A stretch of 64,000 nucleotides of DNA from Ramularia collo-cygni (Eukaryota; Ascomycota; Dothideomycetes; Mycosphaerellales; Mycosphaerellaceae), in contig NW_019716267.1 of NCBI RefSeq assembly GCF_900074925.1, positions 558,001-622,000 of the forward strand, read 5' to 3'. Position numbers and translations under genes: made by a program. The notes beneath the pieces are model-generated. The model ran no database searches, was not told the origin of the DNA, and saw only the letters and a list, made by a program, of their open reading frames with translations. Positions 54,782 to 64,000 of this stretch are shown in pieces (position 1 is the first letter of the stretch; every line of letters starts with the position of its first letter).

Positions 54782-56032
54782 ATGATGAGCGACCATCTCA
54801 ACCTCGACCCATCACTCGCGTACGAGGACGATACGATGGCCAACGCGACTCCCCAACAGCAGCAACAACATCAACAACACCAACAACAACAACAAGCGCA
54901 AGCACCGCCAAATCTCCTCCCGCATCCCAACCACCAATACCCTCCTCCTTCCGATCGCATCACCGTTGTTGTCGATCGCCAACATTTTATCCACACGCGT
55001 AATGCCCTCAACAATGCCTTCATGTCGCTCAGCTCGTCGATTGATCGCGCCGTCAAGGCCTACGCCGAACACACCGACGTCGTCATCTCCGCCGACCACA
55101 CGCTCGACGTGAGCGGGCTACTCAATCCATTCAACCAAATCTTCACCCCGCCCTTCTACGCGCAATATGCCCCCACCACCGCCCAGGCTCCCGTCGCGTC
55201 CATGGAAGGCGCCCCTACCACCGGCAAGAAGAAGCGCGCGTACAAGCAACGCGACATTAACGCGCCTAAACGTCCCTTGACCGCCTACTTCCGCTTCCTC
55301 AAGGAACAGCGACCCGTGATTTCGGCGGAGAATGCCGAGACTGCGGGTGGGGAGGGTGGAAAGGCGGGCGATATCTCCAAGATCGCGACGGAGAGATGGA
55401 AGGCGCTGACGGACGCGCAGCGCAACCCCTACAAGCTGGCATACCAACACGAGCTGGAGCAGTATGAAAAGGACACCAAGGCTTACAAGGAAAACCTTGC
55501 CGCGGGTGGTGTCAATGTCAAGCTCGGCGCCGAGGATGATGAGGAAGACATGGTGAGCACGCCTACCGCCGCCCCGGAGCAGGTCGTCGCCAAGGAGGAT
55601 GACTCCGACGACACTTCCAGCTCGGAAGATTCCTCCTCGGACGACGATTCGGATGAGGAGGAAGTCGTTGCCAAAGCTCCCACCCCTCCTCCTGCGAAGA
55701 AGGAAAAGGCGCCCAAATCCGTTAAAAAATCCGTCACCGCCGCCGCCGATCCCCTTCCTTCCCAGCAAATGTTCAGCAGTCTCAACCCCGTCATCCCCAC
55801 CCCCTCCTCAACCGCCACCAAACGTAAGGCTGGCGATGACGATGATGGCGAGAAGAAGAAGAAGAAGAAGCGTGGCCGTCCCACCAAGGCCGACCAGGAA
55901 GCTGCTGCGGCCGCCACTGCTGCTGCTGCTGCTGCTGCCGCTTCTCAGCTGGTGGCCGATGATTCAGCCGAGCTCAAAAAGGAGAAGAAGGAAAAGAAGA
56001 AGGAGAAGAAGCGCAAGAGTGAGGCGGCTTGA
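54782..56032 (+). CDS. HMG-box protein with AT-hook
   Basis: Likely an architectural chromatin protein of the nucleus. Single exon of 416 aa starting at tandem ATGs (54782, 54785). A polyQ/H run is at ~25-38. A helical region at ~60-110 resembles a self-association segment. The HMG box is at ~155-230: NAPKRPLTAYFRFLKEQRPV, the segment ISKIATERWKALTDAQRNPY, then KLAYQHELEQYEKDTKAYKE. An acidic Ser/Asp stretch follows (~265-300). An AT-hook (KKRGRPTK) sits in a Lys run near 365, with a poly-Ala run and a Lys/Glu tail after it. CAA/CAG and GCT codon repeats encode the runs. It sits inside the LPxEL paralogue group but shares no sequence with it. Confidence 0.9.
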   Translation: MMSDHLNLDPSLAYEDDTMANATPQQQQQHQQHQQQQQAQAPPNLLPHPNHQYPPPSDRITVVVDRQHFIHTRNALNNAFMSLSSSIDRAVKAYAEHTDVVISADHTLDVSGLLNPFNQIFTPPFYAQYAPTTAQAPVASMEGAPTTGKKKRAYKQRDINAPKRPLTAYFRFLKEQRPVISAENAETAGGEGGKAGDISKIATERWKALTDAQRNPYKLAYQHELEQYEKDTKAYKENLAAGGVNVKLGAEDDEEDMVSTPTAAPEQVVAKEDDSDDTSSSEDSSSDDDSDEEEVVAKAPTPPPAKKEKAPKSVKKSVTAAADPLPSQQMFSSLNPVIPTPSSTATKRKAGDDDDGEKKKKKKRGRPTKADQEAAAAATAAAAAAAASQLVADDSAELKKEKKEKKKEKKRKSEAA

Positions 56033-57321
56033 TGTGCACCACCTTATCTTGCATGTTGTTGTGTTGAGTTGTGGGGACGTTGCTTGGTCTGGACGATGTT
56101 TCTTGTTTGGAGTTTTCACTGTTCAATTCCCACTATAGCGTGTCTGTCAATCGGGCTTGTACGATGGAATGGAGGGGTTCAACTTCATTCCCACTATACC
56201 TTTGCGTGTCGGTCGGTCGGTCTTGTACGATTGGAATGAGAGTATTCAATTGTATCTCATCACGTGTTGAATCAATGTCATCTTCTCTTATTGAAATGCT
56301 TCATCTTTTTCGTCAGACTATTGACTTTACGAGGGGGAGACGAGGAGCGGTGGTGGTGGAGGTAGTCTCTGTTGAAGTTGAACTTCTACATCCCGCAATA
56401 ATAGGTAACATCCGAGAAGTAGGCTTGCAAATTTCCCATTCATTACTACAAATCACGCCACGACAGGCTCTTCCGCCAACCTTCTGCATCTTCCCTGATA
56501 CTTTCTATTTCCGTTACCCTAGGATCGACGATTCTTTAGGAGGAGGAGGAGGAACGGCGTGNGATTATCGAGGAGTAAGTATAGTCTCGTCTAGTTTCTT
56601 ACTTTGAAAGATCTTGCTCGATGGATCGAAATCTTGCCGGACTTTTGTAGATTGTTACTAGGGATTCATTCTTTCGTCGAAGGTAGATGTATATACGAGT
56701 TAATTTATGATGATGAGGATGCTTAGGGTTCTGGCTGGCTGTATGAATTAGAGTGTAGAGTTAGGAGGCGTGTAGGCCCCGTCCGTGGCTTTGTATGGAA
56801 TGTCTTGGCGTGTAGCGAGCCGCGTGAGAGGCGTGGGGAGGGGGAGGGGATGGAGACGGAGGGGTTTGTATGTGTTGGTGGGTATATGTTTGCTTTCTGG
56901 TGGTTGATGAAATTTTGCTGTAGATGTGAGGTGTACTTGGAGTGGTGTTGGGGAAAAACGGTATTTGTAGCTAGATCTTGTGGCGGAGTTCTTGCGGTAG
57001 GAAGGCGAGGAGTGAAGACAGGAGACATTTAATAAAAGCGAGCTAGTCCACGATGAGAAATCTCCACGTGAATGTCCAGACCGCTAAGTCCCCTTTTTCC
57101 ATTATTCCATCAGTATACGCACATATCCTACAAGATCCCCTCAAAAACACCTTTCCCATCACTCAAAGATATAACAACCATCTCGAAATGTCATCCCTGC
57201 CGCCTTGGAATCTCTCCACCAATCTTCCCCAACAACCTCATATTCATCCCGAGCAAAAATTTCCGCTTGCACCATACAAGAATCCTTTCCCAATTCATAA
57301 GCCGCGAGCCGCTGCACCATT
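56033..57321. other. Intergenic with a duplicated segment
   Basis: About 1.3 kb. A ~45-50 base segment is directly duplicated at 56127-56171 and 56188-56239 in the HMG 3' region. ORFs at 56071-56607 (plus) and 56723-57028 (minus) are without features. Confidence 0.45.
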
Positions 57322-57764
57322 TCATTGCTGAACCCCATTATTCTCCATGAATTCCGGTCTGTGATTATTATCAAGCACCACCACCACCACCACCAATTTC
57401 GTGATGAATTTCCGGTGGGCGTCTGGGATGGTTTTCTGCATCCATTGTCTCATCAGACTTTGCACCTCGATAAGATCTCGGTAAATGGGGAAGTTTACGT
57501 CGATTTCTATTATGGTTTCTGCTGTGCCGCCGTAGAGGGTTTTGGCGTAGAATGAGCGGGTCGCGCGGGAGACGTGGAGGGGGTTGAGAAGGTTTGAGGG
57601 GAGTTTTGTTGAGATTGTTTGAGTTGTGTCTGTGGAATTTTCGGATTCCTGGGGGCGCGGTGAAGACTTGTTCGTAGATCATGTTGTAGAGTAAGTTCTT
57701 GGGGTAGTGATTCGAGGCTTTGGCGGAGGGTTTGGCTGCTGAAGGGGACGTGGAGGTCCGTCAT
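57322..57764 (-). pseudogene. LPQEL family copy with two frame breaks, member 3
   Basis: From the ATG at 57764 the frame gives LRQSLESLPQEL and then departs from the family. One extra base near 57689 moves the match to the next frame (MIYEQVFTAPPGIRKF). A second extra base near 57630 moves it to the third, which reads NLLNPLHVSRATRSFYAKTL and then EIDVNFP and stops at 57322. Together the three frames cover both family boxes. No GT/AG intron explains either shift. Most likely a decayed copy, though assembly errors in this low-complexity region are possible. Confidence 0.55.
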
Positions 57765-58423
57765 GGTTGTGTAGAGGGGTTGGGCATGATTGATTTTCAG
57801 GAGAAATTGTTTGGTGGATGAAGATGTCGGGGGAAATTGAGTGCGGAGGGCGAGTGTGAGAGAAATCTGGGCCGAGCTGACACGTCGTAGTGTGGGTGCG
57901 AGAAAATGGCTGGGCCGGATATGACACCATTGCATTGTGAGTGAGCTGGTAGATTGGAACTCAAAAGATGAAAGACACCAGTGGGCGGTGGGGAAGATGA
58001 TTCTAGAAGATGTGAATTCATGGAAGGTGGTGGTATTGCATGACTACATCTATCCAGACATTGCTTGCGGAATCATGAGATACCTGCTCGCTCAATGCGG
58101 GAATATCTCAACCCACACACACCTCATCTTACATCTCATCCGTCTTCTCCAGCCCGCAAATCAGATCATTTTTCAGGATCTGAGGGCATCGTAGCTCACA
58201 CGCACACTTTGTATATTTCCCTTGCCACCATGTCAGATTCAAAGGCCGCCTCACCAATCTCGCCGCAGCTATCAGATTCGTATCAAGCTACATGGAAAAG
58301 TCAGTTCTCTATAACCAGAAGTCTTTAAAACAGTACTTTCTTACCCGATTGATTTCTTTCACCTGCACAGCATGAGGAATCAAGATATCATCCCCCGCTA
58401 CCCTACCCGATACTATGCAAAGG
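57765..58423. other. Intergenic between family members
   Basis: About 0.66 kb. ORFs on both strands (for example 57937-58194, 58065-58328, plus) lack family features. Presumed 5' region of the disrupted copy and 3' region of member 4. Confidence 0.4.
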
Positions 58424-58852
58424 TTAAAATGCACCCAGTCCGGAAGAGGCATCGGTAGGCCGAAACCCATGACATCCTAGAGGAACCGCCACGATGATTC
58501 GCTTCAGAAGCGCAATGTGTGTGTCTTTGAGAGTGATCGCAGCCAGTATTGTAGGGAGAGATCTGTTGGAATCCCGCGGGGTGTGGATTTTGAAAACTGC
58601 GTCTGGATGGAATAGGGTTTTGGCGTAGAGTGCTCGGGAATGAGAGGAGACTTGTAGGAGACTGATGGATTTGCGGTGCGGAGATCTAGGCCTCGGACTG
58701 GTCTGGGCCCAGTTGTAGTCGTTGATGAAGCGGAGGGAAGTGAGAGGTGCGGTGAAGACTTGGTTGTAGATTATGTCGTAGAGNTCTTGTGGTAGTTTTT
58801 GCATGCCGTGGAGAAGTGCTTCGGTGCTGATTGATGGGCGTTGTTCAGTCAT
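58424..58852 (-). CDS. LPQ-L..IY..FTAP family protein, member 4
   Basis: Single ORF of 142 aa from the ATG at 58852. The box reads MQKLPQ-x-LYDIIYNQVFTAP (~17-36), where the N at 58783 falls in the codon expected to be Glu. The second box SLLQVSSHSRALYAKTLF is at ~65-82, and the third, ALLKRIIVAVP, at ~114-124. It covers all three family boxes but is shorter than member 1 because it lacks the Lys/Glu-rich tail. Same strand as members 1-3. Confidence 0.55.
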   Translation of the reverse strand: MTEQRPSISTEALLHGMQKLPQXLYDIIYNQVFTAPLTSLRFINDYNWAQTSPRPRSPHRKSISLLQVSSHSRALYAKTLFHPDAVFKIHTPRDSNRSLPTILAAITLKDTHIALLKRIIVAVPLGCHGFRPTDASSGLGAF

Positions 58853-59137
58853 TTTTGGAGATCAATGAGGTTGGGATGGAGTTCGATGAAGAGGGTTGTG
58901 ATGATTTAGTGCAGAGAGTCGTGTCCAAAACGGGTTAGTTTAGAGTTGAGTGAATTCCACATGAATGAAAGTTCTCACGAGCCATGTTACCATCACGAAA
59001 TCTGGAAGCTTATACTTGAGGACAGATACATCTACCTGATAAAGTCAAGACTGTGAGCCTCTACTTGATTATTCCCGTCTCTTTTGGAAATCTCCAAACT
59101 TCCACAATCCACATCGAAGTACCAGCACCCCAGCGCG
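58853..59137. other. Divergent spacer between members 4 and 5
   Basis: Short region between divergent starts; no gene. Confidence 0.35.
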
Positions 59138-60055
59138 ATGGATTCCCGCGACAGCCGAAGGAAAACTGGACTCTATCCACCCCAGTCACGTACCACTTCC
59201 CGCCAGATCCCTCAGTCCGCATCATTCCCACATCCACCTCGCACAACAGACAAAATGTCCAAACCTCACTCCCAGGCTCCCAAGAGATCCTTTCAGTGGC
59301 CATTACTCCTACATCCACCTGGCACAACAGGCAAAATGTCCGCACCTCAACCTCAGACTCCCAAGAGAACCTTTCAGTCCCCTTCAATTCCCGGATCGTT
59401 CTCGCACAACAGGCAGAATGTCCGCGCCTCACCCCCCAGGCTCCCAGAAGAACCTTTCAGTCCCCATCATTCCCGGGTCGTCCTCGCACAACAGGTAAAA
59501 TGTTCAAACCGCACTCCCAGGCTCCGAAGAGAACCTTTCAGTCCCCATCATTCCCAAATCCACGTACGGCAGACAAAACGTCCGCACCTCACCCCCAAAC
59601 TCCCAAAAAGAACCAACCACTCCACCAGCCACGCCGCCGATAAACAAGACCCACAATTCGCCCAACTCCAAGCACGAATCCTCGAACTGAAANCCGAAAT
59701 CCGCGATAAAATCCAAGACGCCGTCTTCACAGCCCCCACAGGCACCCGCCACATAAACCGCACCAACCAACACCACCACCTCAACCTCCTCCAAGTCAAC
59801 CGCTCCACACGCACACACTACGCAAACCAATACTACGGCAAAGTAGGCGTCACCTTCGAAATCCACGAATCCGTCCATCTATTCGGCTGGTTACTTTCCC
59901 TGCCGCGCGAGTATCGAGATTTATTGGAGAAAGTCATTGTTCATCGCCATTTGCCTTTTGGGAGGGATGATTTTGAGGGACGGACTTATTGGTCGGATGG
60001 AAGGAGGATTTGGGTATTATTTCTATCGGTTGGATTTGTTGAGGGAGAATATTGA
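59138..60055 (+). CDS. LPxEL-family relative with N-terminal minisatellite, member 5
   Basis: ORF of 305 aa from the ATG at 59138, on the opposite strand to members 1-4. The first ~170 residues are Pro/Ser/Arg-rich and arise from an 81-82 base tandem repeat. The family part starts near 185 with ILELK-x-EIRDKIQDAVFTAP (an N lies in the box; the LP pair is replaced). HLNLLQVNRSTRTHYANQYY and EYRDLLEKVIVHRHLPFG follow. The frame ends 30 residues later. The neighbouring frame remains open to 60296, with coding-like YYFYRLDLLRENIETLF, so the 3' end may be shifted or spliced. Confidence 0.5.
   Translation: MDSRDSRRKTGLYPPQSRTTSRQIPQSASFPHPPRTTDKMSKPHSQAPKRSFQWPLLLHPPGTTGKMSAPQPQTPKRTFQSPSIPGSFSHNRQNVRASPPRLPEEPFSPHHSRVVLAQQVKCSNRTPRLRREPFSPHHSQIHVRQTKRPHLTPKLPKRTNHSTSHAADKQDPQFAQLQARILELKXEIRDKIQDAVFTAPTGTRHINRTNQHHHLNLLQVNRSTRTHYANQYYGKVGVTFEIHESVHLFGWLLSLPREYRDLLEKVIVHRHLPFGRDDFEGRTYWSDGRRIWVLFLSVGFVEGEY
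59241..59640 (+). repeat. 81-82 base minisatellite, about five units
   Basis: Units begin with CACAACAG-like sequence at 59241, 59322, 59404, 59486 and, more diverged, about 59564. Each contains the shared pieces CAAAATGTCC.CACC, CCCAGGCTCC and AACCTTTCAGTCCCC. Unit lengths are 81, 82, 82 and 78. All units lie inside the coding region of member 5. Confidence 0.85.
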
Positions 60056-60534
60056 GACGTTGTTTAGAGAGGGGGGGGAGGAGGGGGAGGGGTTGGCGGG
60101 GTTATTTTCTGTTAGAGTTGATGGGGTCGTTTATGGGTATGATGAGTTTGGGGGGGAGGGTTTTTGGGGCGGGGGTTATGCAGCGATGTGGGCAGGTTTG
60201 ATTGCTGGTTTCTGTATATTTGCGTTGCTTGATGGATGTTGTTGGGGTGGCTTGTTTGGGGAGACTGGAATGTTGTTTCCTGATCTAGGGATATAAGGAT
60301 TGGCGTATCGAGAGCTATTGATGTGGGAGTTTGTAGTAATTTGAAGTTTTACCCTAGAGACTGAGTGAATACAAAAACTGTTGTGTATTGGGAACCATTA
60401 GGAAAGTACCTCTTGTACCAGTGATTCGCCAAACGACGACTCTCGCTAATCCTATAGTCCTGTCTGAGACTGTCGATCGCAATTCACCTACTACAGACAG
60501 GTTTTTGTAACTACTGTTAAGTACTTGGTCGTAT
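60056..60534. other. Spacer with G-rich tracts
   Basis: Two runs of G-tracts on the plus strand (about 60070-60101 and 60150-60177) could form G-quadruplexes. They lie in the open frame that continues after member 5. The right part (60300-60534) may be the 3' flank or LTR remnant of the copia fragment, but no terminal repeat can be shown. Confidence 0.35.
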
Positions 60535-60930
60535 TGATCGCAGCTTGATCCGCTTATGCCAAGACCAGCGACGCAGCAGACGAAGTGGTCCCTGGATAGC
60601 AGCTTAGTGAAGATGTCAGCAACATTATAGATGGAAATGCGGGTGGATGTAGATATTGTTAATCGCGTATTGTTGATGTAATGTACAGCGCCCTTGTTGA
60701 AGTAAGATCCACTACAACACCGGTTTAGTCCACTACTCCTTCCTCTATCATCCTTGCTATCCTTTCTCTGAGTAGTAACCTTCCTATCCGTGACGGCTTG
60801 ACGAACAGAGTAGTACTTAATGTCGACTTTGTTGCTCCGCTGTGACTCTCAGTGTCATAAGTGAGTTTGAGAGCTACATAGTTGTCGGTAAAGATAAGAA
60901 CGCTTTCAACGTGGTATTTTAGGAGCTAAA
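60535..60930 (-). mobile_element. Decayed Ty1/copia retrotransposon fragment (RNase H end)
   Basis: Minus-strand frames give the copia RNase H order: VLIFTDNYVALKLTYD, then in another frame SQRSNKVDIKYYSVRQAV, then YNVADIFTKLLSRDHF. This matches the family pattern of a TDN..AL segment, a KHIDIRYH-type segment and an ADIFTKPL-type end. At least one frameshift and stops separate the pieces. No integrase or reverse transcriptase and no clear LTR were seen, so only the 3' end of the pol region remains. Confidence 0.75.
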
Positions 60931-60932
60931 GT

Positions 60933-61153
60933 TCATCTCTTCGACCGTCCTAGGAAGTTTTCTGCGTCGTTGAAAATGGCTGNAACGGCATCTCCGACTG
61001 CTCGGTTTCCGGCCGTGATCGCTGTGGAAGAATCGAAAGGACCTATTGAATCCGATGGAGGCACAAAAGAGTCCAATGGACCTCCAGAGGGATCCATCCT
61101 CCCATCATCACCATCAACACCCTCATCACCACCACCATCACCAACACCACCAC

Positions 61154-61188
<35 letters not shown>

Positions 61189-63337
61189 CCATCCTCTCCC
61201 TCCCCAACCACCTGCTCCAACTGCCAAACCTCCTCAGCTAAAATCCACTCCTCATCAAGCTCCCTCAAAACCCTCTCCCTCGTAACCTCCCCCTCTTCCT
61301 GAGTCTGAAAATGCGCCTCTAATTTAGCCCGCATTAAACCTTCTTGAGATTTCTTTAANAGAGTTTGTCCTTGGGGACTTTCAGAAAATGACTTTGGCGC
61401 TTTCGTCGTTGCTTTCGTCGTTGTTGTTGTTGTTGTCGTTGTTGTTGTCATTGTCGGAGAAGGAGGAGAAGGAGGGGGAGAAGAAGGAGGAGAAGAAGGA
61501 GGATCCTGTGAGATATCCATATCATCTCCAAATCCCCCAGCACCCCCATCCACACCCCCCATATTCCCATCAAGAGGAGGAAGAGGAGGCGGTTCCCCAC
61601 TCACGATATCCTCCCCAGCTAAATCACACTTCACCCGTCAGCCATTCCAAATTCCCTTCCATTCATAAATGTTTCCACTTTTTGAAGAAAAAAATATAAA
61701 TGTATTGTACTTACTACTACTCCTCCTCCTCCTCCATTCCCTCCCATCAAGTTGTCCAGAATTCTCAACGGGAGCTGTGGTTCGCGGGAAAGGGGTTATT
61801 GGAGGTTGTGTGGAGTGGAATTGGATTTCTTGGCGGACTTTTTGTATGTAGTTAGTAAAGGTTGAGAGGAAGGGAGGGGGAGGGAGGTGGGACGTACTAC
61901 TATGAAATTGCACGCCCTTCTTGATCTTCTCTCTACCTCCTTCATCGTCATTAATTGTAGAAATTTGACCGTCGTGATCCATAGGGATAACAGCAACTCT
62001 TGAAGGTTTCATAGCTGATTTCAAATTCGGATTCGGAGCGTAGGGTTTCGGGACAGTGGGGATTTCTTCTAGTAAAGCACCATTCTGAGTGCCTCGATTT
62101 GGGGGGAAGGGTTCTTCATCTGGGATTTCTTCAAAAGCTATATTGTGGATCCATCACATTAGTTTTTCGATGCAGAATCGAGGAGGGGGTGTCAAGGGGA
62201 TGGAAGACTTACTGGGATTTAAACCATTATTCCCTTCACCTCGAGTCGTTTGTCTGGAGTTTCTAGTTGTTAGTCTTTCCTTTCCATCTTCTTCATCAAG
62301 AACAAAACCAGCAACCCCAACAGAAAGAGAGAGAGAGAGAAAGGAAAAAAAAAACTCACCGAACCTCCTCCTCCATCCTCCTCCCCTCCCAAACAGCTCT
62401 CCTCCCCTGCTCCCTCGCCTTTCTCTCCCTCTCTTCATCCCCTAAACCCCCACTAGCTCTCCTAATACTCTCCCTCTCCCTAGCCTCTTCCTCTCTCCTT
62501 CCTCTCTGAAGATAAGCCCTCAACCTCTCCCTTTCCTGCCTCTTAGCCCAAGATTTCTCTCTTTCCTCCCTCTGCGTCCGCAATTTCTCCCTTTGGGCAC
62601 GTTCGGTTCTATATCTCTTCGCTCGCTGAATGATGCTTTCTACGGCCTCGCTTCTCCGTTTTTCTCTTGCTTCTTCCTTGTTATCCTCATCCTCATCCTC
62701 ACTTCCTCTCTGCTGCTGTTCAACATTCCTCTTACGATCACGATCACGATCACGATCCCGTTGTTCCCTTGCAATCCTCTCCTTCTCCCTTTCCTCTCTC
62801 TCCCTCTCCCTCTTCCTCTCCCTCTCCCTCTCTTTCCTCCTCACCTTCCGTTGCCTAACTTCCTCAAAATGAACCCCCTCCCCCTCCTCCCCAAAAAAAT
62901 CCTCAAGAACTTCCGCGATTTTTAAACTTCTTCTTGAAAAATCCAACCAATTCTCTTGATCTTCTTCTTCTTCCTCTTCCTCCCCTAAACAAGCACCATC
63001 ATGATGATTAGTATACATCTTCTTCCTACTATACCAGACTATAATATACTCATCAAGCAAGAGAATTTGACATACCCTCTTCTCCTCCTTCTCCCTCTTC
63101 TTCTTCTTCTTCAAGATAAGCCCCCTCAAACCCCCGAGCAAGCGCCCTAGAAAATAAATCCAATTGCCAAGTTCGAATATTGGAGATTTGGTCTTGGAGG
63201 GATTTCGTGTATCCTGCATGGAGGTATTTTGGACCAAGATATTTCTGATGAGGTTGATGATTGATTGAATGAGGAGGAGGAGGAGGTTGATAATAATGTG
63301 AGGATCTGTAGGGTTTTGGAAAAAAGGGAGGTTTCAT
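60933..63337 (-). CDS. Low-complexity, intron-rich protein of unknown function
   Basis: Exon 1 from the ATG at 63337 to about 63075 is Pro/His/Tyr-rich, then LDLFSRALARGFEGAYL and a Glu run. A long exon (about 63025-62360) encodes ENWLDFSRRSLKIAEVLEDF and a highly charged Arg/Glu coiled coil. Small exons at about 62266-62218 and 62135-61905, and one at about 61847-61724, join in frame by GT/AG. The last exon (about 61630-60933) has Thr, Asp and Pro runs and the helix EEWILAEEVWQLEQVV. Two junctions (after exon 1 and before the last exon) do not keep frame with any GT/AG pair I tried. The copia fragment begins right after the stop, so the end may be derived from or truncated by it. The coding strand is strongly purine-rich. 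Family not recognised. Confidence 0.45.
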
Positions 63338-64000
63338 TCTCGGACTCCACTCTTATGGATGATATGATATGGTGGTTGGGAATGTTGTGCGCGTGTGTAA
63401 AAGGGCGAATTAGTTAGGTAGGATATAGGTAGGAGATAGTTAGACGGACGGACAATCGGGTATGCTGGGTTGGGTTCTTTGTGAAAATTCTTGACCTTCA
63501 AGTGCCGGATTGGGAAGGTCAGTAAGTATTTATTTTTCGACACAAGGAGATGGGGTTCTTGGATTAGGGAAAGAGAGACAAAGGGATTGTTCCTATCTAT
63601 CATCTTCCCCCCCACAGAAAAAGCCGGGCGGGAATAACAGCGACAACAACAACAACATGAAAAGTGAAAAGTGGAAGTGAACATGCTCCTTGATTCTTTA
63701 TAAAAAACGACTCTCCATCGGGGTATACGCGACTCCATCAAACGCCTTTTGAAAGTTCCAACAAAACGCCAAATAACAACAGAAAAACAATCAGAAACAA
63801 CCCATATTTCCCTCCCTCCTTGCCGCCCTCCCTTCATACAAGTTTCGATGAAAAGAAAAGTCGCCGTGGTATGCATGCTCTGCGGGGAAATGTTCTACCT
63901 GTATCAGAGAACTGTCAAATCATCACCTGATCCATTCCATTTCGCGGAAGAATGCACAGCGTTCTTGTCGGGAAAGGCGGGATGATGATGGTGTGATGGG
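63338..64000. other. Right end, no gene supported
   Basis: Upstream of the low-complexity gene. The minus ORF 63334-63876 and plus ORF 63749-63985 show no family features. It probably contains a promoter with pyrimidine-rich and AT-rich patches. Confidence 0.4.

Noticed and set aside
54782..56032. HMG-box gene as a mating-type (MAT1-2) gene
   Set aside because: The box lacks the MATA-HMG signature, an AT-hook and Lys tail indicate a general chromatin protein, and no APN2 or SLA2 neighbours are present.
56071..56607. Plus-strand ORF of 178 aa after the HMG-box gene
   Set aside because: It contains the duplicated 3' segment and shows no protein-like conservation pattern.
60970..61302. Ser/Pro-rich plus-strand ORF
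   Set aside because: It is the reverse of the Asp/Gly codon repeats of the minus-strand gene; low-complexity shadow.

Overview
The window is nuclear DNA of a filamentous ascomycete, most likely a Dothideomycete. The evidence is a wetA conidiation regulator, fungus-only families (DUF7053, DUF3455, the fungal Nha1-type antiporter), and many 45-70 nt introns with GT..CTAAC/CTGAC..AG signals. The class is inferred from protein style, not from a search. Single N bases are scattered through the sequence, so some apparent frameshifts may be assembly errors.

Left part (1-13.5 kb): a partial membrane protein, a class I terpene synthase with a non-canonical NSE metal motif, an ADH6-type zinc alcohol dehydrogenase, an F-box-like LPxEL protein, the importin Kap120, and a secreted DUF3455 protein. 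The first three may be a small terpene locus. A gene-poor stretch of about 2.5 kb follows (13.5-16.0 kb).

Central part (16-48.6 kb): mostly housekeeping genes. In order they are a two-HKD phospholipase-D-like protein, a BTB protein, an Sds3-family Rpd3 deacetylase subunit, a Na+/H+ antiporter, a DUF7053 protein, wetA (with a dense run of AbaA-type CATTCY sites upstream), a mitochondrial PPR/KH-like protein, Mrc1/claspin, an Artemis/Pso2-like nuclease, an unknown protein, the Mcr1 NADH-cytochrome b5 reductase, a conserved unknown, a small ABM-domain protein, the Sfr1/Mei5 recombination mediator, a tRNA-like Pol III element, and the GID E3 ligase subunit Rmd5/Gid2. Three genome-maintenance genes (Mrc1, Artemis-like, Sfr1) lie within 15 kb.

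Right part (49-64 kb): accessory in character. It has an F-box protein, an LPxEL protein, and then a local family of at least five LPxEL..IY..FTAP paralogues. Some are intact, one is short, and one carries two frame breaks. They surround an HMG-box/AT-hook gene. One paralogue has gained an 81-82 bp tandem repeat that is read in more than one frame. A decayed Ty1/copia RNase H fragment lies against the end of a low-complexity, intron-rich gene of unknown function.

No CRISPR, rRNA or clearly new defence-like system was seen. The strongest candidates for new biology are the LPxEL paralogue cluster with its frame-cycling repeat and the atypical terpene synthase.
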